A stretch of 13,713 nt of DNA from Methylovulum sp. (GCA_016919605.1 JACXTQ010000248.1:1-13713), one strand, 5' to 3'; shown: positions 1 through 7,890, counted from the first letter of the stretch. The notes: generated by a model from the letters alone, not told the origin. Made by a program: numbers and translations.

Positions 1-1
1 C

Positions 2-424
2 CCCCGTTACGCGCAACAGGGCGACCGCACGGGTTTCTCCGATGGTTTCCCTTTCCTACTGGTCTCAGAAGCCTCCTTGGCCGCCCTAAACGCCGCCATG
101 AACCTGTCTATGGGCATGGCACGGTTCCGCCCTAATCTGGTGGTGCAAGGTTGCGGGGGCTACGCCGAAGATATGTGGCGGCATATCCGCATTGGCGACA
201 TCGGCTTTAGGCTGCCAAAACCTTGCTCCCGCTGTTCTATCCCCACCATTGACCCTGACACGGCCCAAACCGGCAAAGAGCCGTTGGCCACCCTAAACCG
301 CACCCGTAAATGGCAAAATAAAGTCTATTTTGGACAAAACGCCCTGCATGATGGGCTGGGTGTTTTGAGCGTGGGGGATACGGTGGAAGTTATGGCCGTG
401 GGTGAGAGCCAGCCGCCGCTTTAG
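2..424 (+). CDS. MOSC-domain protein, C-terminal part (5' end outside window)
   Basis: The reading frame is open from base 2, so the gene begins before the window; 140 codons are visible. The downstream TTG at 77 is not needed as a start, because the upstream residues already fit the family (FSDGFPFLLVSEASL). The visible part matches the MOSC C-terminal half found in YcbX-type proteins: a FRPNLVV strand, AEDMWRHIRIG, the conserved KPCSRC cysteine motif, IDP, GKEPL and a closing KVYFGQNALHDG / VGDTVEV strand. MOSC domains bind or transfer sulfur around the molybdenum cofactor through the conserved cysteine; YcbX-type proteins help detoxify N-hydroxylated compounds. The N-terminal MOSC_N barrel and any ferredoxin domain lie outside, and the gene ends at the MOSC domain with no ferredoxin tail. 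It converges on ruvB with an 8-base gap and no visible terminator. Family call is firm; substrate unknown. Confidence 0.85.
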   Translation, partial: PRYAQQGDRTGFSDGFPFLLVSEASLAALNAAMNLSMGMARFRPNLVVQGCGGYAEDMWRHIRIGDIGFRLPKPCSRCSIPTIDPDTAQTGKEPLATLNRTRKWQNKVYFGQNALHDGLGVLSVGDTVEVMAVGESQPPL

Positions 425-432
425 GGGGGCAA

Positions 433-1467
433 TCAATCAAACAAATCCACCGAAACGCCCAAGGCTTTAGGCACGGGCAAGCCAAAATGGGTATAGGCGT
501 GTTGGGTGACGACCCGCCCACGCGGGGTACGCATGAGAAAGCCTTGCTGCATCAAATACGGCTCCAACACATCTTCAATAGTGCCGCGCTCTTCACTGAT
601 GGCGGCGGCAATCGTATCCAAACCGACCGGGCCACCGGAAAAATTTTCGATCATGGTCAGCAATAATTTGCGGTCCAGCGCATCGAAGCCGTTGCTGTCC
701 ACTTTTAGCATATCCAAGGCTTGCATAGCGACCGGTTCGGTGATGATGCCGTTGCTTTTGACTTCGGCATAATCACGCACCCGCCGCAACAGGCGGTTGG
801 CGATACGCGGCGTACCGCGTGAACGGCGGGCGACTTCAAACGCGCCTTGGCTTTCCATGCTGATGCCCAACACCTTAGCCGAGCGCAAAATAATGCTGGT
901 CAGCTCATCCAAGGTGTAAAACTCCAGCCGTTGCACAATGCCGAAACGGTCACGCAAGGGCGAAGTCAACAGCCCCGCGCGGGTAGTCGCGCCCACCAGC
1001 GTGAACGGCAGCAAATCAAGCTTGATGGAACGGGCGGCAGGGCCTTCACCGATCATCAAATCTAATTGATAGTCTTCCATTGCCGGATACAAAATTTCTT
1101 CCACCGCCGGACTGAGGCGGTGAATCTCATCAATAAACAGCACGTCATGGGCTTCAAGGTTGGTCAGCAACGCCGCCAAATCACCGGCTTTTTCCAACAC
1201 CGGCCCCGAAGTCTGGCGGATTTTGACGCACATCTCCGCCGCAATAATGTTCGCCAAGGTAGTTTTGCCAAGACCCGGCGGACCAAAAATCAGTACATGA
1301 TCCAACGCCTCCTTACGCGCCGTTGCCGCTTGGATAAAAATCTCCATTTGCGCACACAACTCCTTTTGCCCGACATACTCGGCCAGACGTTTCGGGCGGA
1401 TAGCGCGGTCTTGGCGCTCCTCATCCAAATGGCTATGGGCGGTGATGACGCGGTCACTTTCGATCAT
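433..1467 (-). CDS. ruvB: Holliday junction branch migration helicase RuvB
   Basis: The hexameric AAA+ motor drives Holliday-junction branch migration with RuvA during recombinational repair. The 344-residue length is normal for the family. Visible motifs are Walker A GPPGLGKTT (about 62-70), Walker B DEIH (about 113-116), sensor 1 VGATTRAG (about 158-165), the arginine finger region SPLRDRFG, sensor 2 GTPRIANRLLRR and a C-terminal winged-helix domain ending in the typical PRGR segment. The ATG overlaps the ruvA stop as ATGA, so translation is probably coupled. It is the last gene of ruvC-ruvA-ruvB and converges on the MOSC gene. No truncation or missing residue was noticed. Confidence 0.98.
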   Translation of the reverse strand: MIESDRVITAHSHLDEERQDRAIRPKRLAEYVGQKELCAQMEIFIQAATARKEALDHVLIFGPPGLGKTTLANIIAAEMCVKIRQTSGPVLEKAGDLAALLTNLEAHDVLFIDEIHRLSPAVEEILYPAMEDYQLDLMIGEGPAARSIKLDLLPFTLVGATTRAGLLTSPLRDRFGIVQRLEFYTLDELTSIILRSAKVLGISMESQGAFEVARRSRGTPRIANRLLRRVRDYAEVKSNGIITEPVAMQALDMLKVDSNGFDALDRKLLLTMIENFSGGPVGLDTIAAAISEERGTIEDVLEPYLMQQGFLMRTPRGRVVTQHAYTHFGLPVPKALGVSVDLFD

Positions 1468-2066
1468 TTCAGCGTCCCTTGTAAGGCGAGGCGGATAATA
1501 TCCTCACAACTTTTGCCCTCGGCATTGACCGACTGCACCATCCTGCTGGCATCGGCGGGCTTGTAGCCTAACGAGCACAGGGCACTGATAGCCTCCTGCT
1601 TAGGGTGGGCGACCATAGGCGTAGTGGACGCACTGACAGGGCTGGTGGCACTGGTATCGCCCAATGCCGGCAAACGGTCACGCAGCTCTATCACCAAACG
1701 CTCGGCGGTTTTTTTACCGACCCCCGGTAAGCGCACCAGCGCTTGCGTATCATTATCTTGGATACAGCGCTGGAACTCCTCCGCACTTTGCCCCGACAAA
1801 ATCGTCAACGCCAGTTTTGGACCGACACCATTAACCCGTATCAACGTCCGAAACAACGCCCGGTCAGCCTCTTTTAAAAAACCGAACAGACTGTGCGCAT
1901 CCTCGCGGATCACCAAATGCGTATGCAGCGTGACCTCCACCCCGACCAGCGGCAGATCATAAAACGTCGTCATCGGGGCCTCGATCTCATAACCGACCCC
2001 CTGCACATCCAAAAGCAATAACGGCGGCGCCTTATGCACCAACTTGCCGCGTAAAAAACCGATCAT
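1464..2066 (-). CDS. ruvA: Holliday junction DNA-binding protein RuvA
   Basis: RuvA is the tetrameric protein that holds the four-way junction open and loads RuvB. At 200 residues it is full length. The N-terminal OB-fold starts MIGFLRG and runs to about residue 63. It is followed by two helix-hairpin-helix motifs, NGVGPKLAL and PGVGKKTAERL, which grip the DNA backbone. A flexible Ser/Thr/Pro-rich linker (about 138-152) leads to the small C-terminal domain that contacts RuvB, beginning near QEAISALCSLGYK. Start and stop overlap the neighbours by 4 bases on both sides (ATGA), giving a tightly coupled ruvC-ruvA-ruvB operon. Confidence 0.98.
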   Translation of the reverse strand: MIGFLRGKLVHKAPPLLLLDVQGVGYEIEAPMTTFYDLPLVGVEVTLHTHLVIREDAHSLFGFLKEADRALFRTLIRVNGVGPKLALTILSGQSAEEFQRCIQDNDTQALVRLPGVGKKTAERLVIELRDRLPALGDTSATSPVSASTTPMVAHPKQEAISALCSLGYKPADASRMVQSVNAEGKSCEDIIRLALQGTLK

Positions 2067-2557
2067 CGATAACCCTGCTGTAAACGGTCAGCCGTCTGTT
2101 GATAATGGGCATGGCACAGACTGATACCCAGCGCGTCACTGGCATCAATCTGCAACTCGCCCTGAATATTAAGCAATATTTTCACCATGTGCTGCACCTG
2201 CAACTTATCGGCGCTGCCTTTACCGGCAATCGCCTGCTTCACCTGCCGCGCCGCATACTCAAACACCGGCAAGCCCACACTTTGCACCGCACAAATCGCC
2301 GCCCCCCGCGCTTGGCCTAATTTTAACGCGGAATCGGCATTTTTGTGCATAAACACCTGCTCAATAGCCATCTGCTCCGGCTGGTACTGCTCAGTAATCT
2401 GGCGGATACCATCAAAAATCAGCTTCAGACGGTCAGGAAAATAATCCACATTAATACGGATACACCCGCTGGCCACATAACGGTAGCCACGCGGGCCCTG
2501 CTCAATAATACCGTAACCCGTCAGCCTGGAGCCGGGGTCTATACCTAAAATTCTCAT
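2063..2557 (-). CDS. ruvC: Holliday junction resolvase RuvC
   Basis: RuvC is the dimeric endonuclease that cuts Holliday junctions symmetrically. I chose the ATG at 2557 because it gives the family N-terminus MRILGIDPGS and places the four acidic catalytic residues at D7, E66, D138 and D141, the positions they hold in E. coli RuvC; the product is 164 residues. The longer frame from 2593 would add 12 residues (MADNLPFPLPYF) that the family lacks. Neither start has a clear Shine-Dalgarno sequence; the bases just before the 2557 ATG are pyrimidine-rich on the coding strand. The gene heads the operon. The yebC gene that often precedes ruvC in gammaproteobacteria is not adjacent here. Confidence 0.96.
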   Translation of the reverse strand: MRILGIDPGSRLTGYGIIEQGPRGYRYVASGCIRINVDYFPDRLKLIFDGIRQITEQYQPEQMAIEQVFMHKNADSALKLGQARGAAICAVQSVGLPVFEYAARQVKQAIAGKGSADKLQVQHMVKILLNIQGELQIDASDALGISLCHAHYQQTADRLQQGYR

Positions 2558-2655
2558 GAAGTAGGGAAGGGGGAAAGGGAGATTGTCAGCCATACATTAA
2601 GGATGCCGTGCCGGGAAATAACCCAGCCAACCCCCAAACAGCCGACCAAACCGCC

Positions 2656-2661
2656 ATTATA
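2656..2661 (-). promoter_or_regulatory. Candidate -10 box for the ruvCAB operon
   Basis: Read on the - strand, a TATATAATGG stretch gives a perfect TATAAT hexamer about 100 bases before the ruvC start. No good -35 hexamer lies 16-18 bases upstream, so this is a sequence-only candidate. No LexA-type CTG-N10-CAG box was seen around it. Confidence 0.3.
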
Positions 2662-2716
2662 TAGCGTCTTAAACCAATCTACAGCCAAGTTACCACAGCC
2701 GCCCAGGCACAGCCAA

Positions 2717-2739
2717 GCTTTTAACGGCGACTTAAAAGC
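2717..2739. repeat. Perfect 8-bp inverted repeat in the ruvC/DUF2726 intergenic region
   Basis: GCTTTTAA (2717-2724) and TTAAAAGC (2732-2739) are separated by 7 bases. There is no T-tract, so a terminator is unlikely. It lies upstream of the candidate ruv -10 box and could be an operator or a processed hairpin. Confidence 0.35.
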
Positions 2740-2846
2740 CAATCCGCCTACTAAAGCGTCCAGAGAATCCTAGCATTTTTTGGCCTATGCGCCTATTCGC
2801 GCTTATCCAAACGCCTAAAAGTGCCAGCCGTCATAAGGGAACCAGC

Positions 2847-2871
2847 CCGCACAATGACAAAAAATGTGCGG
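2847..2871. repeat. Perfect 7-bp inverted repeat upstream of the DUF2726 gene
   Basis: CCGCACA (2847-2853) and TGTGCGG (2865-2871) flank an A-rich 11-base loop. The rest of the 2558-2962 gap between the divergent genes holds no convincing gene. A weak promoter-like pair, TTGAAA (2919-2924) and TAATAA (2942-2947), sits 17 bases apart but too close to the ribosome-binding site to be convincing. Confidence 0.35.
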
Positions 2872-2962
2872 CAGTTAGATTTAACACCACTAATCCAGTA
2901 AAATTCCTGCGGATTTTATTGAAATTTAAAACGGACATTTTTAATAACCTAAGAGGCGCATT

Positions 2963-3442
2963 ATGAGACCTGAATACGCTGTCGGCGTTGTCCTACTGAT
3001 AGGCATTATCGTTACCCTGATACTCAACAAAAGGGCGGGCAAACAAAGCGTGGTAGAGGATAGCCTGCCGTACTACGCCAAAAAAGTCATGTCGAAACCG
3101 GAGCAAGCGCTGTATTACCGGCTAACCGCAGCCTTACCCGACCACATTGTCTTGGCACAAGTCCAGCTATCCCGATTTTTGGGCGTTAAACAAGGCTATC
3201 CATTCCACGAGTGGAACAACAAAATCAACCGGATGAGCGCAGATTTTTTAATCTGCAACAAAGATTCACGCATTGTCGCCGTAATAGAACTGGACGACAA
3301 CAGCCATAAGAGTGAAAAAAGGCAACAGGCTGATGAAAAAAAAGACCGGGCCATCAAAGCCGCTGGCCTGACCGTCATACGCTGGAATGTGCAGAATATG
3401 CCGGATAGTGAGAAGATAAGGGAGCAGTTGGGGGTTTGTTAG
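2963..3442 (+). CDS. Membrane-anchored DUF2726 protein, PD-(D/E)XK nuclease-like
   Basis: The protein has 159 residues. Residues about 5-22 form one hydrophobic segment followed by positive residues (NKRAGK), which predicts an N-terminal anchor with the remainder in the cytoplasm. The rest matches the DUF2726 pattern: a KPEQALYYRL helix, then a beta core with D94 (SADFLI), E109 and D111 (VIELDD) and a following SHK, then KDRAIKAAGLTVIRW. This layout resembles the restriction-endonuclease fold, and DUF2726 is usually regarded as nuclease-like with unproven substrate. The start is supported by AAGAGG at 2951-2956, 6 bases before the ATG. It is divergent from ruvC and convergent with the nuclease gene at 3497. 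Whether it belongs with repair or with the defence genes cannot be told from sequence. Confidence 0.85.
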   Translation: MRPEYAVGVVLLIGIIVTLILNKRAGKQSVVEDSLPYYAKKVMSKPEQALYYRLTAALPDHIVLAQVQLSRFLGVKQGYPFHEWNNKINRMSADFLICNKDSRIVAVIELDDNSHKSEKRQQADEKKDRAIKAAGLTVIRWNVQNMPDSEKIREQLGVC

Positions 3443-3448
3443 TGGTTA

Positions 3449-3483
3449 TTTCCTCGTTCCCCGTAGTACGCGGGACGAGGAAA
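3449..3483. terminator. Long hairpin between convergent genes (bidirectional terminator or REP-like element)
   Basis: The arms TTTCCTCGTTCC and GGACGAGGAAA pair (one G-T wobble), with the inner part CCGTAGTACG closing further around a single C-C mismatch and a 3-base loop. T-runs on the left arm and A-runs on the right arm suit termination in either direction. It sits 7 bases after the DUF2726 stop and 13 bases before the end of the convergent nuclease gene. Its CGTTCCC/GGGACG core also resembles dispersed REP-type repeats. Confidence 0.6.
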
Positions 3484-3496
3484 GGGGGGCAACACA

Positions 3497-4186
3497 TTAA
3501 AGGGATTTAGGTGTTGCCGATTTTCGCGGATAGCAATCCCTTAAATCTAGCCAAAGATGATGTAATGTAAAGGGGGATTTTTCAAAAGGGCGGTCAAAAG
3601 CATGACTCAGGCGAGTTGTTGATTTTTCTTGCCAATCGGCGGAATGCTTGGCTAATGTGTCTATTTTTAAGTGTGCGGCAATCCCGGCATTGACTTCCGT
3701 TAAAATGCTCTCGAAATCCATGTTTTCAATATAACCGACCATTGCGCCCATTGCCGTATCAGAGCCATAACAAAATTCATCCGTGGTAAATCGGCGGATG
3801 CCATTTTTAACATATTCCTCGTTATAAATCCAAGTACTGCTAGTTGGTGAGCCTAAGCGTTTACATTCGATATGGAAATATACGCCCTCATGTAAATCGT
3901 CATTTAGCTCTAACGAAAAATCGGGCTTTTTTTCTTCTGAGGAACTATAGGGCATATCTGTTTTAGGCTGAATGGGCAACTCTTGTACTGGAATAATGTT
4001 ATATTGTTGAAAAATATCACGCAAACAAAATAAGAATGCCCGGTTAATTCTATTTTCTACATTTCTATTATATTTGTTATTTGCAAACTCAGTATTTATC
4101 CTATTAATACCTGTTTCGCTGCGTAATAAAGCCAAGCTGTGCTCAATTCCTTCCACCATCCGATTACGCGGCTTACTTAGTATCAT
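3497..4186 (-). CDS. PD-(D/E)XK-like nuclease paired with the upstream adenine methyltransferase
   Basis: This is a 229-residue protein without a named match I can give. The central segment holds a nuclease-type signature: P88-D89-F90 (KKPDFSLEL), then E107-C108-K109 at the end of the next strand (YFHIECKR). This is the PD...ExK arrangement of restriction-enzyme-fold nucleases. It is followed by EYVKNGIRRF and a GAMVGYIEN strand, a pattern seen after the active site in several restriction-like families. The N-terminal 60 residues look helical, with ENRINRAFLFCLRD. The start is firm: AGGAAAGG lies just before the ATG and overlaps the stop codon of the methyltransferase 9 bases upstream, so the two are co-transcribed and probably coupled. 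The likely role is the cutting subunit of a two-gene restriction-type system; this rests on motif plus context. It is A+T-rich like its partner. Confidence 0.7.
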   Translation of the reverse strand: MILSKPRNRMVEGIEHSLALLRSETGINRINTEFANNKYNRNVENRINRAFLFCLRDIFQQYNIIPVQELPIQPKTDMPYSSSEEKKPDFSLELNDDLHEGVYFHIECKRLGSPTSSTWIYNEEYVKNGIRRFTTDEFCYGSDTAMGAMVGYIENMDFESILTEVNAGIAAHLKIDTLAKHSADWQEKSTTRLSHAFDRPFEKSPFTLHHLWLDLRDCYPRKSATPKSL

Positions 4187-4195
4187 TTACCTTTC

Positions 4196-7100
4196 CTATG
4201 CTTGTTCTTGTAATCGGATGGCTTGCGCCAATGTCGCTTCCGCATCTTCTCGTGCGGCTGTCCGCGTCCACAACCTACGCTCATTACGCTTAATAATAAT
4301 GATTTCGGTATCGCTGACAGACCTCACCATACCTTCAATATAAATATTACGGCTGACGCGGCACTTTAACGCCATCCCGCACCGCGCCAAAACCGCATCC
4401 CAATCTGCCTGGGTGGTGTCCGGCAACGAACGTAGCGGTTCGCCTTTATTTTGGGTGCTGAAAATAACCGCTAACATAGGATTATTCGGGAGATTGATAA
4501 CCGTCCAATTAAACTCGCCTTCCGGTTCCAGTTCCGCATTCCAAGCATCCAGAAAGGCGTATAAATAACCTTGCAAGCCTTGTTCTTGGCTACGGTTTTG
4601 CGGTAAATCCTGCATTAAGCCTTGTCGGGCTGTGCTGTCAATGGTCTTGGCAGCCTCGCTGTTATTGGCTTGATAGAAAAACTCCAAGCCTGTTTCGCAC
4701 ATATCCAAAACCAAGTCTTGCTCTGCTTCGCTAAGCCCGTAAATCTCAAAAATAGCTTTATCCAATTGTTTTTCCAGCATGACAATTTCATCACGGCCAT
4801 CTAACAACTCGTCATCTCTGTTTCGCAAATTATCGACAATTCCGACTATTTTTTCTTGTAAATTTTTATCTTTAGGCAAGCAGACAGGAAAGTTTTCAAT
4901 CTCGGCAAGCTGTAATTCATGATGCCACATTCCCCATGAGCCGGAGGTCATAAAGAAATAATATCTGCTTAAAGACGACCAAAAAATAGCCGTTATCACC
5001 TTACGTTGCCAATCGGTTAAGTTATTGAGCTTTACACCATGTATTGAATGACGAAAACAAAAGCTATTGTTTTCTAGGCGCGCCTCTATACGCCCGTTTG
5101 TCCCTTTTTTTTCAGTTATTCCACGCTTAACCAGTAATCGCCAGCCTTCATATAATGCGCGATTACCAAATCTATGAATTGTTGAGGGAATATTTACTAA
5201 ATATAGGTTATTTATTGCTATATATCTATTGAAGTATTTTATAGGCAATTCTTTATAGTCTTTTAGCCATTGGGGTTGGGTTTTTCCACTAGCAGATTCA
5301 AATCCTCGTCCTATAATTGGCAAACCCTTATCATTCTTATCTGCAAAATCGCTTAAAGGCTTTTCTAATTTCAAGATATTAAGTAAAGCCGCATCACGAT
5401 GCCCGCCCCACCAATAGGTTTTCCAAAGCGATTCATTAGCCAGTAAATCACTTTGCTTAATTTGCCGAATATCAGAAGCCGATAAAACAACGGCCTGGTT
5501 ATTGGTGCTGTTTTCGGTTTTTTTGGCTGACCAATGCTGAACCCTATGCGAAAAACTGGCTGGTTTATTTTGGTAATGCACAAAGGCAAAAGGGGAAATT
5601 GCGCTAAAAAAGGCGTGTCTAACATGAGAAAAATTAACAACTTTTTTTATTGTTGTTTGTGTCAGCCATTTGGTGCGGAATAATTGGCTGTTTTTATGGC
5701 GTTTTAAAAATACACCTGTTGAAACCAATAATGCGGCCTCTCCTGTGTCTTCTTTCAAAAAACTTAAACTGCGGGCAATAAACGCTTGGGATAATTCTTT
5801 ATCACCTATCGTCCAATCGCATATCTTACACCACTCTTCCACTTGATCTTGGGATTTTCTAATATTATCGCTGGTATTTTTACTAACAAATCCCCATGGA
5901 GGATTTCCTACAACAATATCAATAGAACCAAACTTAATAGGCAATCCCATTTCATAGAGCGCATCATATTTTATAAAGCCATACAACCATTCTTTCGACT
6001 CTTTCGACCATGCTAATGTAAGTTCTCCGCTTAATGGATCAAACGCATTACAACAAAAAAGGATATTATAATAATCCTCCACTCTTTCTTTATTCCTGTT
6101 ATAAATCAGATGCGGTAGCGGCTTATCACTGGGTGCACCTTCTTTAATTTGTGCTAGAATATCCCTAGGTTCTTGATAATGTAAAAGGGCTAGATACAGG
6201 CTAAAGGCACTAATATCCACGGCATTTTTATTAAGTTCAATGCCCCTGATTTGGTCGCGTAAAATCGCCCTTAATTCCAAGGCACTAAGAGGTCTTCCCG
6301 CTTGCTGCATTTTAAAGCGCACGATACGGCGGAACGCTTCCACTAAAAAAATTCCCGAACCGCAAGCGGGGTCAAGTACAGTGGGGTTGGTTTGTAAGCG
6401 CTTATGGGTGAGAACTTCTGACAGTACAAATTCGGCTAACGCGCTGGGTGTATAATGAGAACCCGTACCCTTACTGTCTTCCGCTTTGGTGGTATGGTAG
6501 AACTCTTCGTAAATATGGCTGATTAATTCAATGGGGACAATTTCAAAATCATACAGCCAAAAAAATATTTTTTGTTGTTTTCCACTGTCACCCAATAAAA
6601 AACCTCTTAATAAATCAAGATGGCTTTGTTTAACATGTTCTTTTTCCTGATCGTCTCTGGGAAACAAATCACCATTAAAATCTTCGGATAATTTATCAAA
6701 CAGGGCATAAGTAAACGCCTTGTCTTGTAATACCCGATAAAAAAAATAATCTTTATCCTCAGCAATAACAGCCGATTTTTCCAGCTCTGTTCTTAATAAG
6801 GCGTGCCTGTTATCGTGATTCTCCTTTCCCGCAACACCTTCAAAATAGTCTTTTGTTAATATCTTTCTGTCTTCAAGATAACGGATAAAAATAGCGCGGC
6901 TAATTAGGGCATGGGCGTACTCTAATTTTAAGCCTGCCTCTTCCAAGGCTTTTCTGACATATTTTAAGTCTTGGATAAGTTGCTTATCGGCGCGTTGACC
7001 AAAGCGTTTTTCTGGCCGTAAATTCCCTGATTCCAATTGTTCACGGCGGTAAGCTTGGAGTTTTTCTAAAATATCGACAGCATTGTTCACCGTCGCAAGA

Positions 7101-7465
7101 GGGCTTTTTAATTGCTGGCTGGTTTCATTAACGGGTAGGCAAGTTAAATCATAAACGCGCAATTCTGTAGGTAAGGCAAGAAATAGTCGTTGTGGTCGGG
7201 ACATACACCAAGCTTTACGGATAATGTTTGTTAACTCATCATCCGAAGGTAAGGTGTCTAATTGTTGGAAAACAATAACCGGCTCGTCTTTAACAAAAAA
7301 TATTTTTTCTGCACCGATTTTATCGGCAAGTTCCAGCCAATCACCGTTGTTTAACCAAGCCCCTTCTTCATCTGATGTAGTAGGCAGACGGCAAGCGTCA
7401 AGCAAACGCCCTGACATTAAGTCAAGTTTTTGGTAGACATCGGTTAAAAGGGGATTACGACTCAT
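4196..7465 (-). CDS. Large N6-adenine DNA methyltransferase, Eco57I / type IIG-like
   Basis: The protein has 1089 residues. An N-terminal region (about 1-110) contains two short beta-rich stretches but no PD...ExK signature. A helical region follows (about 150-335), with the GSHYTP motif at about 335-340. The catalytic domain has SAM-binding motif I DPACGSG (about 365-371) and the amino-methyltransferase motif IV NPPW (about 521-524). Residues about 680-870 form the target-recognition region, ending WGMWHHELQLAEIENFPV, followed by a coiled helical segment (about 870-920). A separate C-terminal domain occupies about 950-1089. The expected product is N6-methyladenine at an asymmetric site. Classical type IIG enzymes carry the nuclease in the same chain; here it seems to be the downstream 229-residue protein. 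PglX of BREX shares this fold, but no other BREX gene is present. No clear Shine-Dalgarno sequence precedes the ATG. Confidence 0.88.
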   Translation of the reverse strand: MSRNPLLTDVYQKLDLMSGRLLDACRLPTTSDEEGAWLNNGDWLELADKIGAEKIFFVKDEPVIVFQQLDTLPSDDELTNIIRKAWCMSRPQRLFLALPTELRVYDLTCLPVNETSQQLKSPLATVNNAVDILEKLQAYRREQLESGNLRPEKRFGQRADKQLIQDLKYVRKALEEAGLKLEYAHALISRAIFIRYLEDRKILTKDYFEGVAGKENHDNRHALLRTELEKSAVIAEDKDYFFYRVLQDKAFTYALFDKLSEDFNGDLFPRDDQEKEHVKQSHLDLLRGFLLGDSGKQQKIFFWLYDFEIVPIELISHIYEEFYHTTKAEDSKGTGSHYTPSALAEFVLSEVLTHKRLQTNPTVLDPACGSGIFLVEAFRRIVRFKMQQAGRPLSALELRAILRDQIRGIELNKNAVDISAFSLYLALLHYQEPRDILAQIKEGAPSDKPLPHLIYNRNKERVEDYYNILFCCNAFDPLSGELTLAWSKESKEWLYGFIKYDALYEMGLPIKFGSIDIVVGNPPWGFVSKNTSDNIRKSQDQVEEWCKICDWTIGDKELSQAFIARSLSFLKEDTGEAALLVSTGVFLKRHKNSQLFRTKWLTQTTIKKVVNFSHVRHAFFSAISPFAFVHYQNKPASFSHRVQHWSAKKTENSTNNQAVVLSASDIRQIKQSDLLANESLWKTYWWGGHRDAALLNILKLEKPLSDFADKNDKGLPIIGRGFESASGKTQPQWLKDYKELPIKYFNRYIAINNLYLVNIPSTIHRFGNRALYEGWRLLVKRGITEKKGTNGRIEARLENNSFCFRHSIHGVKLNNLTDWQRKVITAIFWSSLSRYYFFMTSGSWGMWHHELQLAEIENFPVCLPKDKNLQEKIVGIVDNLRNRDDELLDGRDEIVMLEKQLDKAIFEIYGLSEAEQDLVLDMCETGLEFFYQANNSEAAKTIDSTARQGLMQDLPQNRSQEQGLQGYLYAFLDAWNAELEPEGEFNWTVINLPNNPMLAVIFSTQNKGEPLRSLPDTTQADWDAVLARCGMALKCRVSRNIYIEGMVRSVSDTEIIIIKRNERRLWTRTAAREDAEATLAQAIRLQEQA

Positions 7466-7890
7466 GGCATAAAGACAAAGAATAGGCCGGATTAGCTATT
7501 GTTATCGGCGGTGTTAGCATAAATAGGTGTAATGATGCGCTATATTCGTTTTTTTTTCCAGCATAGCGTAGGGGCTTCAATTTCACTCGCCTATGAACAT
7601 CAGCTATGAGATCCGCTTTATTAATGTCTATAGACTTTCGGGGCTGCCAATTCATCGGTCAAAGATAACCTTGCCACCTTAGATGCGTGTTTTATCGTGT
7701 TTTTGGAGGGCTTTTATAGAGAAGATCATGGACTTGTCCTTGTTAAGGTCTGTTAAGGATTACACTATAACTATTGCGGGAGGCTTGTTTTTGAGGGTTT
7801 CCTGATTTTTTAACGCGCATAAGCTTGCTAATATGTTTTTTGTCGCCAAATTTTCAATGCTACCTTGGAGTCCTCTAAACCAAACTCCGT
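7466..7890. other. Divergent intergenic region upstream of the adenine methyltransferase and antitoxin
   Basis: I see no convincing gene. A 66-codon frame on - (7655-7455, DINKADLIADVHRR near its start) overlaps the methyltransferase start, has no ribosome-binding site and no family I know. Two tandem copies of TGTTAAGG (7741-7748 and 7751-7758) lie 10 bases apart, one helical turn, next to TATAAC at 7765-7770. The region is A+T-rich and may hold promoters for both directions. Confidence 0.4.

Noticed and set aside
1066..1566. 166-codon frame on + opposite ruvB
   Set aside because: Antisense shadow of ruvB; the - strand has all RuvB motifs.
2554..2742. 62-codon frame on - overlapping the ruvC start
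   Set aside because: No ribosome-binding site or family resemblance, and it overlaps the ruvC start in another frame; it covers the likely ruv promoter.
2594..2960. Possible LexA box controlling ruvCAB
   Set aside because: CTGT and ACAG-like pieces are present on the - strand but not at the required spacing and symmetry.
3497..7465. Assignment as BREX PglX or type I restriction
   Set aside because: No PglZ, BrxC, specificity subunit or helicase gene is adjacent; the neighbours are complete and unrelated.
7455..7655. 66-codon frame on - overlapping the adenine methyltransferase start
   Set aside because: Unrecognised, poor start context; the first 40 residues look faintly protein-like but cannot be supported.
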